Assembly: GCF_014268275.3 (NCBI RefSeq)
Contig: NZ_CP077084.1
Location: 3,410,001-3,474,000 of the forward strand
Length of the DNA: 64,000 bases
From: Pseudomonas tritici
GTDB lineage: Bacteria; Pseudomonadota; Gammaproteobacteria; Pseudomonadales; Pseudomonadaceae
Direction of reading: 5' to 3'
Position numbers and translations under genes: made by a program. The notes beneath the pieces were generated by a model that was not told the DNA's origin, searched no databases, and worked only from the letters and a program-made list of their open reading frames with translations. Positions 1-9,067 of the stretch are shown piece by piece (the first letter of the stretch is position 1; each line of letters begins with the position of its first letter).

Positions 1-451
1 AAGCGGTGTTGAACGTATCCAGTTCGCCGCGAGCGGCTTCCGGATTGTCCAGCGCCAGGGCGACGATGCGCTCGCCTGCACCTATATAGCTATCGAGGCT
101 CGGGCGGATTTTTTCCAGGTTTGCCTTGAGCGTATCGTCCAGTGGCAGTTTCAGGTTGTCCGCCAACACTTGGCGAAAATGCTCGGCGTGTTCCTGCAGC
201 GAACTGTTGACCTCGGCCTTGGTGCTGGTGCTTTTACCCAAGCCCACCAGCATGGCCGATAACACATCGGCGCGCAGGGCGTCGTGCATCATGTCGGCTT
301 CCATGTGGTTGCGCAGCACCGTCATGCTGACTTCATTTTCCTGCACGGCGTCACCCATCCGGGTATTTCCCAGGTAACTGACAAAGCTCATGATCAAGGC
401 GGTAAGCAGTCCTGTCACAATCAACAGAATCAAGCGTAATTTGATCGTCAT
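1..451 (-). CDS. Methyl-accepting chemotaxis protein, N-terminal part (cut by window edge)
   Basis: The reading frame is open from an ATG at 451 to the window edge, giving about 150 residues. It starts with a short positively charged tip and a transmembrane segment at about residues 7-27, followed by a largely helical, acidic/polar region (for example NEVSMTVLRNHMEADMMHD) typical of the periplasmic four-helix-bundle ligand domain of chemoreceptors. A GGGG stretch lies about 9 bases before the ATG. The HAMP and signalling domains would lie outside the window, so the chemoreceptor call rests on the N-terminus alone. A sensor kinase with the same type of input domain is the main alternative. Confidence 0.7.
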   Translation of the reverse strand, partial: MTIKLRLILLIVTGLLTALIMSFVSYLGNTRMGDAVQENEVSMTVLRNHMEADMMHDALRADVLSAMLVGLGKSTSTKAEVNSSLQEHAEHFRQVLADNLKLPLDDTLKANLEKIRPSLDSYIGAGERIVALALDNPEAARGELDTFNTA

Positions 452-609
452 GCAGATATCCCCGTATCTGGTGAGCCGGTTGGAAAGTCAACCGCAGAAG
501 CGCCACTGGTCACGTTATCGGCCGCCACCACGAGTTATTGAAGCCCACGTTTGCGGTTTTGTACGGATCCCTTAAGCTGATCGACCTTTGCTTCGCCCGG
601 AACTGCCCC

Positions 610-1818
610 ATGCCTCAACGTATCGCCCACCTTGCCTTGCTCCTTGGCTTGATCACTGCCGTCGGCCCCTTTGCCATCGACATCTACTTGCCGGCCCTGC
701 CAACCCTGGGCGCCAGCCTGCACGCCTCGCCGGCGCTGGTACAAATGAGCCTCACGGTATTCTTTGTCATCATTGGGGTTTGCCAGTTGTTCTACGGGCC
801 GATCAGTGATGTGTTCGGGCGCAAGCCACCGATCTATGCCGGCCTGGTGATTTTTGCCGTGGGCAGTGTGGGTTGCGCGCTGGCGCCCACCATCGAAAGC
901 CTGATCGCCTTTCGCGCCGTGCAGGCGTTCGGCGCGTGCGCGGGCATGGTGATTCCCCGGGCTATCGTGCGTGACCTGTACACCGGGCATGAAGCCGCGC
1001 GACTCATGGCGCTGCTGATGCTGGTGATGAGTGTCTCGCCCATCCTCGCGCCGCTGGCCGGCAGCCTGGTGATCTCGCTGTGGAGCTGGCGTGAAGTGTT
1101 TGCCGTACTGGCGGTGGTCGCCGTGGCGTGCCTGATAATGACCATCGTGCAACTGCCGGAAACCCATCCCGCCGAGCGCCGGCTGGGCAAAACCCTGGGC
1201 AACGCATTCAGCAGTTATGGGGCGTTGCTGCGCGATCCGGTGTTCATTGGTTTATCGGTGGTCTGCGGCTTCGGCCTGGCCACATTCTTCGTGTTTATCG
1301 GCAGTGCGCCGTTCGTGTACATCGAGTACTTCGGCCTGACACCTACGCAATTCAGCCTGTGCTTTGCCCTGAACGCCGCGTCGTTCTTTGCGATGAGCCA
1401 ACTGACCGCCCGCCTCAGCGCGCGTTTTGGCCTGGCGCCGCTGATTCGTTGGTCGGTAGTGGCCGTGGCGGCGGTCATGGTGCTGCTGGCAATCACCACG
1501 TTGTGGGTCGACAGCCTGGCATTGATGATGACGCTGCTGTTTATCGGCTTCGGCTTTCTCGGCCTGTTGCTGCCGGCGGCCGGCGTGTTGTCCCTGGAGG
1601 ATCATGGTGCGATAGCGGGTTCGGCGTCGGCCTTGCTCGGAGCGATCCAGATGATTACCGCCGCGCTGTCCATGACCCTGGTCGGCGTGTTTGCCGATCA
1701 CACGCCCGCGCCGATGTTGGTCGGCATCGCACTGTGTGCCATCGCGGCGATGCTCACCACGTGGTGGACGTTGCGACGCTTGCCCGCGCACCTGGCAAGC
1801 GCCCCGCCCTCCGCCTGA
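610..1818 (+). CDS. MFS multidrug efflux transporter, Bcr/CflA family
   Basis: A 402-residue inner-membrane protein with about 12 hydrophobic segments, predicted to export drugs by proton antiport. The N-terminal helix carries FAIDIYLPALP, and the first cytoplasmic loop carries the MFS motif A form GPISDVFGRKPP, both typical of the Bcr/CflA drug-exporter group. The frame is open from 538, but the ATG at 610 fits the family N-terminus (MPQRIAHLALLLG) and has GGA about 8 bases upstream, so I chose it. It stands alone between a divergent chemoreceptor gene and an SDR gene. Substrate cannot be read from the sequence. Confidence 0.88.
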   Translation: MPQRIAHLALLLGLITAVGPFAIDIYLPALPTLGASLHASPALVQMSLTVFFVIIGVCQLFYGPISDVFGRKPPIYAGLVIFAVGSVGCALAPTIESLIAFRAVQAFGACAGMVIPRAIVRDLYTGHEAARLMALLMLVMSVSPILAPLAGSLVISLWSWREVFAVLAVVAVACLIMTIVQLPETHPAERRLGKTLGNAFSSYGALLRDPVFIGLSVVCGFGLATFFVFIGSAPFVYIEYFGLTPTQFSLCFALNAASFFAMSQLTARLSARFGLAPLIRWSVVAVAAVMVLLAITTLWVDSLALMMTLLFIGFGFLGLLLPAAGVLSLEDHGAIAGSASALLGAIQMITAALSMTLVGVFADHTPAPMLVGIALCAIAAMLTTWWTLRRLPAHLASAPPSA

Positions 1819-1932
1819 TAGGCTCAGGCCCGACGTAAACCATTCGTCGGGCCCAACCGGCATCCATTACAACTATCGCCGGCCTGCTCATTACTAATCC
1901 CATAGCACCTTTGGAAACCTATGGAGATTGAA

Positions 1933-2790
1933 ATGACTGACTACCCTCGCCCGCCCTTCACCCCGCAGGCTCAATCCGTGCCCGGCTCCCAGAAAAAAAT
2001 GGACCCGTACCCCGATTGCGGCGAGCAGAGTTACAAAGGGTCTGGTCGGTTGGCCAACAAGATCGCCCTGATTACCGGCGCCGACAGCGGTATCGGCCGC
2101 GCGGTCGCCATCGCGTTTGCCCGCGAAGGCGCCGATGTGGCCATCGCTTACCTGGACGAACACGAAGACGCCAAGGAAACAGCACGCTGGGTCGAAGAAG
2201 CCGGTCGCCAGTGCCTGTTGCTGCCCGGCGACATCGCGCAGCGCAGCGTCTGCCAGGCGCTGGTCGACAAGACGGTCGAGCAATTCGGCCATATCGATGT
2301 GTTGGTCAACAATGCTGCGTTCCAGATGAGCCATGAAACGCTGGATGAAATCTCGGACGAGGAATGGGTCAAGACCTTCGATATCAACATCACCGCGATG
2401 TTTCGCCTGTGCAAGGCGGCGGTGCCGCATATGAAGGCCGGCAGCTCGATCATCAACACGTCGTCCGTCAACTCCGACATGCCCAAGCCAACGCTGATGC
2501 CTTACGCCGCCACCAAAGGCGCGATTGCCAACTTCACCGGTGGTCTGGCGCAATTGCTCGGCAGTAAAGGCATTCGGGTCAATAGCGTCGCGCCGGGCCC
2601 GATCTGGACGCCGTTGATTGTGGCGACCATGACCGATGAAGACGTGAAGAGCTTCGGCAGTGAAACGCCGCTGGGCCGGCCTGGGCAGCCAGTGGAAGTG
2701 GCGCCGATTTACGTGTTGCTGGCCTCGGATGAGGCCAGCTATATCTCCGGCTCGCGCTACGCGGTGACCGGCGGCAAACCCATCCTCTAA
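1933..2790 (+). CDS. SDR family oxidoreductase, YghA-like
   Basis: A 285-residue short-chain dehydrogenase. The cofactor motif TGADSGIGR is at residues 48-56, NNAA at about 126-129, and the catalytic set Ser178, Tyr191, Lys195 (YAATK) is intact. The extended N-terminus with PDCGEQSY before the Rossmann fold matches the E. coli YghA / glucose-ribitol dehydrogenase-like group, which reduces aldehydes and ketones using NAD(P)H. An upstream in-frame ATG at 1921 exists, but the GGAG at 1923-1926 is ideally placed as ribosome binding site for the ATG at 1933. A single gene; the physiological substrate is unknown. Confidence 0.87.
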   Translation: MTDYPRPPFTPQAQSVPGSQKKMDPYPDCGEQSYKGSGRLANKIALITGADSGIGRAVAIAFAREGADVAIAYLDEHEDAKETARWVEEAGRQCLLLPGDIAQRSVCQALVDKTVEQFGHIDVLVNNAAFQMSHETLDEISDEEWVKTFDINITAMFRLCKAAVPHMKAGSSIINTSSVNSDMPKPTLMPYAATKGAIANFTGGLAQLLGSKGIRVNSVAPGPIWTPLIVATMTDEDVKSFGSETPLGRPGQPVEVAPIYVLLASDEASYISGSRYAVTGGKPIL

Positions 2791-2807
2791 ACCCTGCCCA
2801 ATACCCT

Positions 2808-2895
2808 TGTGGGAGCCGGCTTGCCTGCGATTGCATCACCTCGGTACACCAGAAATACCGAGGTGACTGCATCGCGGGCACGCCCGGCTCCCACA
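2808..2895. repeat. Extragenic hairpin repeat (TGTGGGAGC type)
   Basis: An imperfect inverted repeat whose outer arms are TGTGGGAGCCGG and CCGGCTCCCACA, with an inner perfect pair CACCTCGGTA / TACCGAGGTG. It lies between the convergent ends of the SDR and recombinase genes. It belongs to the same outer-sequence class as the hairpins at 18166, 45631 and 48534 and resembles the REP/MITE-like repeats known from P. fluorescens genomes. It probably also acts as a transcription end. Confidence 0.75.
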
Positions 2896-2915
2896 GGGGA
2901 TCCCCTTCGCCGGTT

Positions 2916-3830
2916 CTACAGATCAAACCGATCAACCGCCCGCCGTCGCTCATTGTCATCGCGCACGTCATAGCTGGCAGTGGTCTGGATATTGGTGTGA
3001 TGCGCCAGTTTTTGCGCGATCGACAGGTCATGCTCCTCGATCACCCGCGTAATAAACGAGCGACGGAAGTCATGGGGCATGATCTTCACCCCCACCTGCT
3101 CGCCGCGCTGGCGCGCAATGTAGTAAATCGCATGCTTCGTGATGCGCTCGCGGGTGATATGGCTGCCGCGGCGAATGCGGTTGAACAGGAAGCTGTCGTC
3201 CTGCTCACCCTCCTTGAGCTGCTCACGTCGAAACGCCAGCCACGCCTGCAACTTAGCGAACGCCCAGTCCGGCGCGTACTTGATCAACGCTTTGTTGCCC
3301 TTGCCGATCACCCGCAGGCTGCGCTCTTCGAAGTTGATCTGCGCCAAATCGAGGTTGACCGACTCCGACTTGCGCATGCCGGAGCCATACAGAATGCCGA
3401 TCACCGCCGCGTCCCGCAGGCCTTGCGGGCGTGGGTCGGCGGCGCAGACTTCCATCATTTCGCGGATCAGGCTGCGCCGCAGGTTGCGGCCCTGGCTCAG
3501 GCGCGTGCCGGGTGTGGCCTTGACGGTGCGCATGCGCAGCAGGTGGTCCTGGCTGATCAGGCTCATACGCCAGGCTTCGTTCATCACTCCACGCACGGCA
3601 TTCACGTACAGCGACGAGGTGTTTGGCGCATAGCCATCTTCGCGCAAAGCGGCGACCAGGGCGATGACGTGTTCGGGTTGCAGCAGATGCCAGTCGATGT
3701 CTTCGAGGTTGATGTCCTCGAAGCCCAGGCGGTCGGCTGCATCTTGCAGCACGTAGCGCATGGTCAGTTGGCTGGAGGGGGCCAGGCGGGTGAGGTAGAG
3801 GGTCAGCGGGTTGCGGATAGACTCAGTCAA
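2916..3830 (-). CDS. Tyrosine recombinase / phage-type integrase
   Basis: A 304-residue site-specific recombinase. Residues about 5-105 form a SAM-like core-binding domain; the catalytic domain follows with Arg153 (GMRKSE), Lys180 or Lys177 in the beta-hairpin (GKGNK), His253 and Arg256 (HDFRR), His277/278 (LAHHTN) and nucleophile Tyr287 (TASYDVR). All catalytic positions are present, so it should cut and join DNA. No phage, transposon or att-like duplication was found beside it. It is not part of an evident mobile element and could be a chromosomal stand-alone recombinase. An inverted repeat precedes it at 3850-3889. Confidence 0.88.
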   Translation of the reverse strand: MTESIRNPLTLYLTRLAPSSQLTMRYVLQDAADRLGFEDINLEDIDWHLLQPEHVIALVAALREDGYAPNTSSLYVNAVRGVMNEAWRMSLISQDHLLRMRTVKATPGTRLSQGRNLRRSLIREMMEVCAADPRPQGLRDAAVIGILYGSGMRKSESVNLDLAQINFEERSLRVIGKGNKALIKYAPDWAFAKLQAWLAFRREQLKEGEQDDSFLFNRIRRGSHITRERITKHAIYYIARQRGEQVGVKIMPHDFRRSFITRVIEEHDLSIAQKLAHHTNIQTTASYDVRDDNERRRAVDRFDL

Positions 3831-3849
3831 AGTAAATCAGCCTTTGGAT

Positions 3850-3889
3850 TAAATACCTCAAGCAAGCCTTTGTTTAATCGAGGTATTTA
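3850..3889. promoter_or_regulatory. Inverted repeat upstream of recombinase gene
   Basis: Two perfect 10-base arms, TAAATACCTC (3850-3859) and GAGGTATTTA (3880-3889), separated by 20 bases. It begins 20 bases before the recombinase start codon (3830). It could be an operator or recombinase binding site, or the terminator of the gene that lies upstream on the same strand; the sequence does not decide between these. Confidence 0.5.
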
Positions 3890-3938
3890 GTGAATTGGCG
3901 AAGGCCGAGTCTAACCCAGGACGGGCCCTGGCACAAAG

Positions 3939-4751
3939 TCACGGGGCGGTGTCGTCATCCTCGGTGGGCTCCTGCGGCTGGACCAGGGTCTGGCTCCAGT
4001 CGCTGTCCTGCTTCTGCATCAGCGCGAACCAGTGCTGGCGCATGAACGTCAGGTACGCTTCCGGCGCCTTGGCAAAGTCCTTCTCGTCGCCATAACACCC
4101 CGGCAATGGCAATTCGGTGCCCTGCTCCTTGTATTGGCTGACCAGCGCCTGCTGCCCGGCCACGCTGCAATCCTTGGGCAATGGCATGCCACGCAGTGCG
4201 CCGGCCTCTTCGTCCCACCAGGCCGCACCGACGCGGTCGACACCGCGCAGACGGTACTTCTGCGACTTGCCGACATGCATGATCAGCTTGAATTCGTTAG
4301 GGCTGACGTCGCTGGTGCAGGTGCGCGAATACCCCACGGTAGCCTGCGTGATGCCGTCGCCGGTCAAGTCGGTGACCTTGGTGGCGGCCCGGTCGAAGCG
4401 CAGGGACGCGTCGAACTCGCAATGCTGCACATCGTCGTACAGCATCCACACGCGTTTAGGGCGGTTGCCGTCGATCAGGTACTGGGCCGCGTACACAAAG
4501 GCGGACTGGGTGCCGTCGTCGTCACGCTCGCTGACTTGCTCGGCGAGCACCAGCAAGTTCTTGCCTTGTTTATCGTCCCAGGTATAGGCGGCGATCTGCT
4601 TGCCACGCACTTCCACACCCTCCGGCACCTGGTCGATGCTGGTAAGCGCCACCCCGTCATCGGCCTGCACGGTCGTGACACACGCCACGCTCATCAACAA
4701 CCCCATCAACACTGGCCGCAACTGGCCGCGTAAAAGCTGCACGCTATTCAT
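3939..4751 (-). CDS. Secreted conserved protein, possibly M949_RS01915-type
   Basis: A 270-residue protein with a signal peptide at residues 1-30 (hydrophobic LMGLLMSVACV, likely cleavage VQA-DD). The mature part contains KNLLVLAEQVSE and DLTGDGITQATVGY, the latter like the calcium-binding turns of beta-propeller repeat proteins, and cysteines at about 111, 145, 194 and 218. The combination recalls the family NCBI labels M949_RS01915 (surface polysaccharide biosynthesis protein); I am not certain of this. It is predicted to act in the periplasm. It sits between the recombinase and the arn operon leader and is transcribed away from arn. Confidence 0.6.
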   Translation of the reverse strand: MNSVQLLRGQLRPVLMGLLMSVACVTTVQADDGVALTSIDQVPEGVEVRGKQIAAYTWDDKQGKNLLVLAEQVSERDDDGTQSAFVYAAQYLIDGNRPKRVWMLYDDVQHCEFDASLRFDRAATKVTDLTGDGITQATVGYSRTCTSDVSPNEFKLIMHVGKSQKYRLRGVDRVGAAWWDEEAGALRGMPLPKDCSVAGQQALVSQYKEQGTELPLPGCYGDEKDFAKAPEAYLTFMRQHWFALMQKQDSDWSQTLVQPQEPTEDDDTAP

Positions 4752-5163
4752 CCGATCACCCTGGCAAGAGACGGCTTACTTTACCGGCACTTGGGGTGCA
4801 TTGCAGAGAAGATTCTTCACTAAAATTCGGTGGCCGAGCGTGCGTGCCCAAGTTGAACCCTAAGCACCAGAAACAGTTCCTATTTCGCCAACCAACTAAA
4901 GCCCTAAGCCCCTTAGTTGTTTAGCTGAACCCTAGCTGTCTACCTGTCAAATAAACGAGTTTTTCATCAGCCTTTCATATCTGTTCCACATTTTTACGCT
5001 TAATCTTAAACACAGCACTTCATAGCAAACCGCGCTATATCGTCTAACCTATTGATTATGCTTCACCTTTGGCGCCGCTTCTAAATCTGCGGACCGGGCT
5101 TTTGCCCAATGACAGCTGCTGTTTCCACGCTCCAAGTTGCTCTAACCCCGAGGTCATGAATCT
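4752..5163. other. Leader / promoter region of the arn operon, no gene
   Basis: This 412-base gap separates two divergent genes. It is AT-richer than its surroundings. No arnB-like frame is present: the frame that would lead into arnC reads to a TGA at 5165 and carries no aminotransferase-like sequence. The only structured signal I can see is the TTTCAT direct repeat at 4962-4978; CTTAAT and CTTAAA occur next to each other near 5000. Confidence 0.7.
4962..4978 (+). promoter_or_regulatory. Direct repeat TTTCAT-N5-TTTCAT upstream of arnC
   Basis: Two identical hexamers, at 4962-4967 and 4973-4978, lie on one face of the helix with an 11-base period. This is the geometry bound by OmpR/PhoP/PmrA-type response regulators, which control arn operons in other Gram-negatives. 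It lies 186 bases before the arnC start. The regulator and its identity are inferred. Confidence 0.45.
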
Positions 5164-6195
5164 TTGAAACTCTACCCTATTCATTGCGTGTCGATCGTTA
5201 TCCCGGTCTACAACGAACAAGAGAGCCTGCCTGAATTGCTGCGTCGCACGACGGCAGCCTGCAAGCAACTGGCCTACGAATACGAAATCATCCTGGTGGA
5301 TGACGGTAGCCGCGACAATTCGGCCCAATTGCTGGAAGACGCCGCCGCTGAAGACGGCAGCAACGTGGTGGCGGTGATCCTCAACCGTAACTACGGCCAA
5401 CATGCGGCGATCATGGCCGGTTTCGAGCAGTGCCGGGGCGAAGTGGTGATTACCCTTGACGCCGACCTGCAGAACCCGCCCGAAGAAATCCCGCGCTTGG
5501 TAGAACAAGCCGCCCTGGGTTACGACGTGGTCGCCACGGTGCGCAACAACCGCCAGGACTCGGCCTTCCGCCGCTGGCCTTCGCGCCTGATCAACCTGGC
5601 CGTACAACGTTCCACCGGCGTGGCCATGACCGACTACGGCTGCATGCTGCGTGCCTACCGCCGCACCATCGTCGATGCAATGCTCGCCTGCCGCGAACGC
5701 AGCACCTTTATCCCGATCCTGGCCAACGGCTTTGCCCGCCACACCACGGAAATCCTGGTGCACCACGCCGAGCGCGAACACGGCGAATCCAAATACAGCG
5801 CCATGCGCCTGATCAGCCTGATGTTCGACCTGCTGACCTGCATGACCACGACCCCACTGCGCCTGCTGTCCATCGTCGGCTTCAGCCTGGCGGCGCTGGG
5901 CATGCTGTTCGCCTTCGCCCTGATCATCTTGCGCCTGGTGTTCGGTGCCGACTGGGCCGGCGATGGCTTGTTCGTGCTGTTTGCGGTGCTGTTCGTGTTC
6001 ACCGGCGGCCAGTTCATCGGCATGGGGCTCTTGGGTGAATACCTGGGCCGTATGTACAGCGACGTGCGTGCCCGCCCACGCTTCTTTATCGAAAAAGTGC
6101 TGCGCAACACGCCGGCAGCACCGGCTCCGGTGGTCGTCGTTGACGGCCTGGTGTCCTCCCATACCTCTACTTCTGCTGATCAGGTCCAATCATGA
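5164..6195 (+). CDS. arnC: Undecaprenyl-phosphate 4-deoxy-4-formamido-L-arabinose transferase
   Basis: Transfers 4-deoxy-4-formamido-L-arabinose from its UDP carrier to undecaprenyl phosphate at the cytoplasmic face of the inner membrane. The 343-residue protein is a GT2 glycosyltransferase: DDGS at residues 46-49, DAD at 99-101 in TLDADLQNP, and two transmembrane segments at about 235-259 and 268-291. The start is TTG at 5164, with GAGG at 5150-5153; an ATG at 5156 reads only three codons before a stop. The last four bases overlap arnA. It is the first gene of the operon here, although in related operons arnB normally precedes it. Confidence 0.95.
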   Translation: MKLYPIHCVSIVIPVYNEQESLPELLRRTTAACKQLAYEYEIILVDDGSRDNSAQLLEDAAAEDGSNVVAVILNRNYGQHAAIMAGFEQCRGEVVITLDADLQNPPEEIPRLVEQAALGYDVVATVRNNRQDSAFRRWPSRLINLAVQRSTGVAMTDYGCMLRAYRRTIVDAMLACRERSTFIPILANGFARHTTEILVHHAEREHGESKYSAMRLISLMFDLLTCMTTTPLRLLSIVGFSLAALGMLFAFALIILRLVFGADWAGDGLFVLFAVLFVFTGGQFIGMGLLGEYLGRMYSDVRARPRFFIEKVLRNTPAAPAPVVVVDGLVSSHTSTSADQVQS

Positions 6196-8183
6196 GTTCA
6201 AAAGCTGTTGTATTCGCGTACCACGACATTGGTTGTGCAGGGATTGAAGCGCTGCTCAATACCGGTTACGAAATTGCTGCCGTGTTCACCCATGCCGATG
6301 ACCCGAAGGAAAACAACTTCTACGGTTCCGTCGCCCAACTGTGTGCGCGCAACGGTATTCCTGTGCACGCCCCGGAAGACGCCAACCACCCGCTGTGGAT
6401 CGAGCGTATCGCCAAGCTGAACCCGGACTACATCTTCTCGTTCTACTACCGCAACCTGCTGAGCGAGCCACTGTTGGCCACCGCGCGCAAAGGTGCGTTC
6501 AACCTGCATGGCTCCTTGCTGCCCAAGTACCGTGGCCGTGCCCCGGCCAACTGGGTGCTGGTCAATGGCGAGACCGAAACCGGCGTGACCCTGCACCGCA
6601 TGGTCAAGCGTGCCGATGCCGGCGCGATCCTGGCCCAGCAAAAAGTCCTCATCGAGCGCAGCGACACCGGCCTGACCCTGCACGCCAAACTGCGCGACGC
6701 TGCCAGCAACCTGCTGCGCGATGCCTTGCCGCAATTGGCCGCCGGCAAACTCGCTGAAACTGCCCAGGACGAAAGCCAGGCCACCTACTTCGGCCGCCGC
6801 ACCGCCGCCGATGGCAAACTGGAATGGAAAAAACCGGCTGAAGAATTGTTCAACCTGGTTCGCGCTGTCACCCAACCGTACCCTGGCGCCTTCTGCGCCG
6901 TGGGCGAGCACAAGCTGATCGTGTGGCAAGCCGAAGTGCTCAAGGGCAACGAAGGCCTGGCGCCGGGCCGAGTGATCAGCGTCAACCCGCTGCGCATTGC
7001 CTGCGGCGAAGACTCACTGGTGATCAAGTTCGGCCAGCGCAACGACAACGGCCTGTACCTGGCCGGCCCGTCCCTGGCCAACGAACTGGGCCTGGTCGAC
7101 GGTTCCGTGCTGCGCGGCGCCGAGTCCGGCCGCAAGCCACGCCGTACCCGCGTGCTGATCCTGGGTGTGAACGGCTTTATCGGGAATCACCTGTCCGAGC
7201 GCCTGCTGCGTGACGACCGTTACGAAGTCTACGGCCTGGACATCGGCTCCGACGCCATCGAGCGCCTGCGCAGCCACCCGAACTTCCATTACGTGGAAGG
7301 CGACATCAGCATCCACACCGAGTGGATCGAGTACCACATCAAGAAGTGCGACGTGGTCCTGCCGCTGGTGGCCATCGCCACCCCAATCGAATACACCCGC
7401 AACCCGTTGCGCGTGTTCGAACTGGACTTCGAAGAAAACCTCAAGCTGGTGCGCTACTGCGTCAAGTACAACAAACGCGTGATCTTCCCGTCGACCTCCG
7501 AAGTCTATGGCATGTGCCAGGACCAGTACTTCGACGAAGACACCTCGAACCTGGTGGTCGGCCCGGTCAACAAGCAGCGCTGGATCTACTCGGTCTCCAA
7601 GCAACTGCTGGACCGCGTGATCTGGGCCTACGGCGCCAAGGGCCTGAACTTCACCCTGTTCCGTCCCTTCAACTGGATGGGCCCACGCCTGGACCGCCTG
7701 GATTCGGCACGTATCGGCAGCTCCCGCGCCATCACCCAGCTGATCCTCAACCTGGTGGAAGGCACGCCGATCCGCCTGTTCGACGGTGGCGAGCAGAAGC
7801 GCTGCTTTACCGACATCGCCGACGGCATCGAAGCCCTGGCACGCATCATTGATAACGACAACGATGCGTGCAACGGCCAGATCATCAACATCGGCAACCC
7901 GGAAAACGAAGCCAGCATCCGGCAGTTGGGCGAAGAGCTGCTGCGTCAGTTCGAAGCGCACCCGTTGCGTGGCAACTTCCCGCCGTTCGCCGGTTTCCGC
8001 GACGTTGAGAGCAAGGCGTTCTACGGCACCGGTTACCAGGACGTGGCGCACCGCAAGCCAAGCATCGAAAACGCCAAGCGCCTGCTGAACTGGGAGCCAA
8101 CCGTAGAGATGAGCGAAACCATCGGCAACACGCTGGACTTCTTCCTGCGCGAAGCCATGCTTGAAATCGCGGATAAGCACTAA
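6192..8183 (+). CDS. arnA: Bifunctional UDP-L-Ara4N formyltransferase / UDP-glucuronate decarboxylase
   Basis: Makes the UDP-4-keto-pentose from UDP-glucuronate (C-terminal domain) and N-formylates UDP-L-Ara4N (N-terminal domain). The 663 residues split at about 305-315. The formyltransferase residues Asn104, His106 ([12 protein letters not shown]) and Asp142 are present. The decarboxylase has GVNGFIG at 325-331, Ser436-Glu437 (TSEVYG), Tyr466 and Lys470 (YSVSK), matching E. coli ArnA residues 433/434/463/467. ATGA overlaps join it to arnC and arnD, implying translational coupling. Between its two steps an ArnB aminotransferase is required but not encoded here. Confidence 0.97.
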   Translation: MSSKAVVFAYHDIGCAGIEALLNTGYEIAAVFTHADDPKENNFYGSVAQLCARNGIPVHAPEDANHPLWIERIAKLNPDYIFSFYYRNLLSEPLLATARKGAFNLHGSLLPKYRGRAPANWVLVNGETETGVTLHRMVKRADAGAILAQQKVLIERSDTGLTLHAKLRDAASNLLRDALPQLAAGKLAETAQDESQATYFGRRTAADGKLEWKKPAEELFNLVRAVTQPYPGAFCAVGEHKLIVWQAEVLKGNEGLAPGRVISVNPLRIACGEDSLVIKFGQRNDNGLYLAGPSLANELGLVDGSVLRGAESGRKPRRTRVLILGVNGFIGNHLSERLLRDDRYEVYGLDIGSDAIERLRSHPNFHYVEGDISIHTEWIEYHIKKCDVVLPLVAIATPIEYTRNPLRVFELDFEENLKLVRYCVKYNKRVIFPSTSEVYGMCQDQYFDEDTSNLVVGPVNKQRWIYSVSKQLLDRVIWAYGAKGLNFTLFRPFNWMGPRLDRLDSARIGSSRAITQLILNLVEGTPIRLFDGGEQKRCFTDIADGIEALARIIDNDNDACNGQIINIGNPENEASIRQLGEELLRQFEAHPLRGNFPPFAGFRDVESKAFYGTGYQDVAHRKPSIENAKRLLNWEPTVEMSETIGNTLDFFLREAMLEIADKH

Positions 8184-9067
8184 TGCAGGCAGGCTTGCGC
8201 ATCGACGTCGACACCTACCGTGGCACCCGTGAAGGTGTGCCGCGGTTGCTCGAAACCCTGGATGAAGCGGGGGTGAAAGCGACGTTCTTCTTCAGTGTCG
8301 GGCCGGACAATATGGGGCGCCACCTGTGGCGCCTGATCCGCCCGCAATTCCTGTGGAAGATGCTGCGTTCCAACGCCGTCGGGCTGTATGGCCTGGATAT
8401 CCTGCTGGCCGGCACCGCCTGGCCGGGCAAGCCGATCGGCCGTGACCTGGGGCATTTGATGCGCCAGGCCAAGGCGGCGGGGCATGAAGTCGGCCTGCAC
8501 GCCTGGGATCACCACGGCTGGCAGGCCAACACCGGGCGCTGGAGTGAAGCACAGCTGGTCGAACAGATCCGTCGTGGCGTCGACACCCTCAGCGATATCC
8601 TCGGCGAACGCGTCGACTGTTCGGCCGCCGCCGGTTGGCGTGCGGACGAGCGCGTGGTGCAAGCCAAGCAAGGCTTCAACTTTCGCTACAACAGCGATTG
8701 CCGGGGCACCAGCCTGTTTCGTCCTACCTTGGCCGATGGCAGCGCGGGTACCCCACAAATTCCGGTAGACCTGCCGACCTTCGACGAAGTCGTCGGGCCG
8801 GTGGTGTCTACCCAAGACTTTAATGCGTTCATTCTCGACCGCTTTGCCGCGTCGAAGCTCAACGTCTACACGATCCACGCAGAAGTAGAAGGGATTCTGA
8901 TGGCCAATGATTTTCGCCACTTGCTCGCCCAGGCAGCGCAGCGCGGCATCGACTTCAAGCCGCTGGGCGATTTGCTGCCCAGCGACCTGACCACCCTGCC
9001 CCAGCAACAACTGGTGCGCGGCACCTTGAGTGGCCGTGAAGGTTGGCTCGGAGTGCAGCAGGCATGA
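8183..9067 (+). CDS. arnD: 4-deoxy-4-formamido-L-arabinose-phosphoundecaprenol deformylase
   Basis: Removes the formyl group from the undecaprenyl-linked sugar, giving the donor used by ArnT. The 294-residue protein has a NodB-like polysaccharide deacetylase fold: metal-site region RIDVDTYRG (Asp8, Asp10) and [12 protein letters not shown] (His101, His106, His110). The start ATG overlaps the arnA stop (TAATG), and the end overlaps arnT by ATGA. Length and order match the family. No signal peptide is visible, in keeping with action at the inner membrane. Confidence 0.95.
   Translation: MQAGLRIDVDTYRGTREGVPRLLETLDEAGVKATFFFSVGPDNMGRHLWRLIRPQFLWKMLRSNAVGLYGLDILLAGTAWPGKPIGRDLGHLMRQAKAAGHEVGLHAWDHHGWQANTGRWSEAQLVEQIRRGVDTLSDILGERVDCSAAAGWRADERVVQAKQGFNFRYNSDCRGTSLFRPTLADGSAGTPQIPVDLPTFDEVVGPVVSTQDFNAFILDRFAASKLNVYTIHAEVEGILMANDFRHLLAQAAQRGIDFKPLGDLLPSDLTTLPQQQLVRGTLSGREGWLGVQQA

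Noticed and set aside
2916..3830. Prophage or integrative element around the recombinase
   Set aside because: No phage structural, replication or cargo genes, no tRNA and no direct repeats flank it.
5156..5167. ATG AAT CTT TGA just before arnC as the arnC start or an arnB tail
   Set aside because: It stops after three codons, and the frame leading into it has no ArnB-like sequence.
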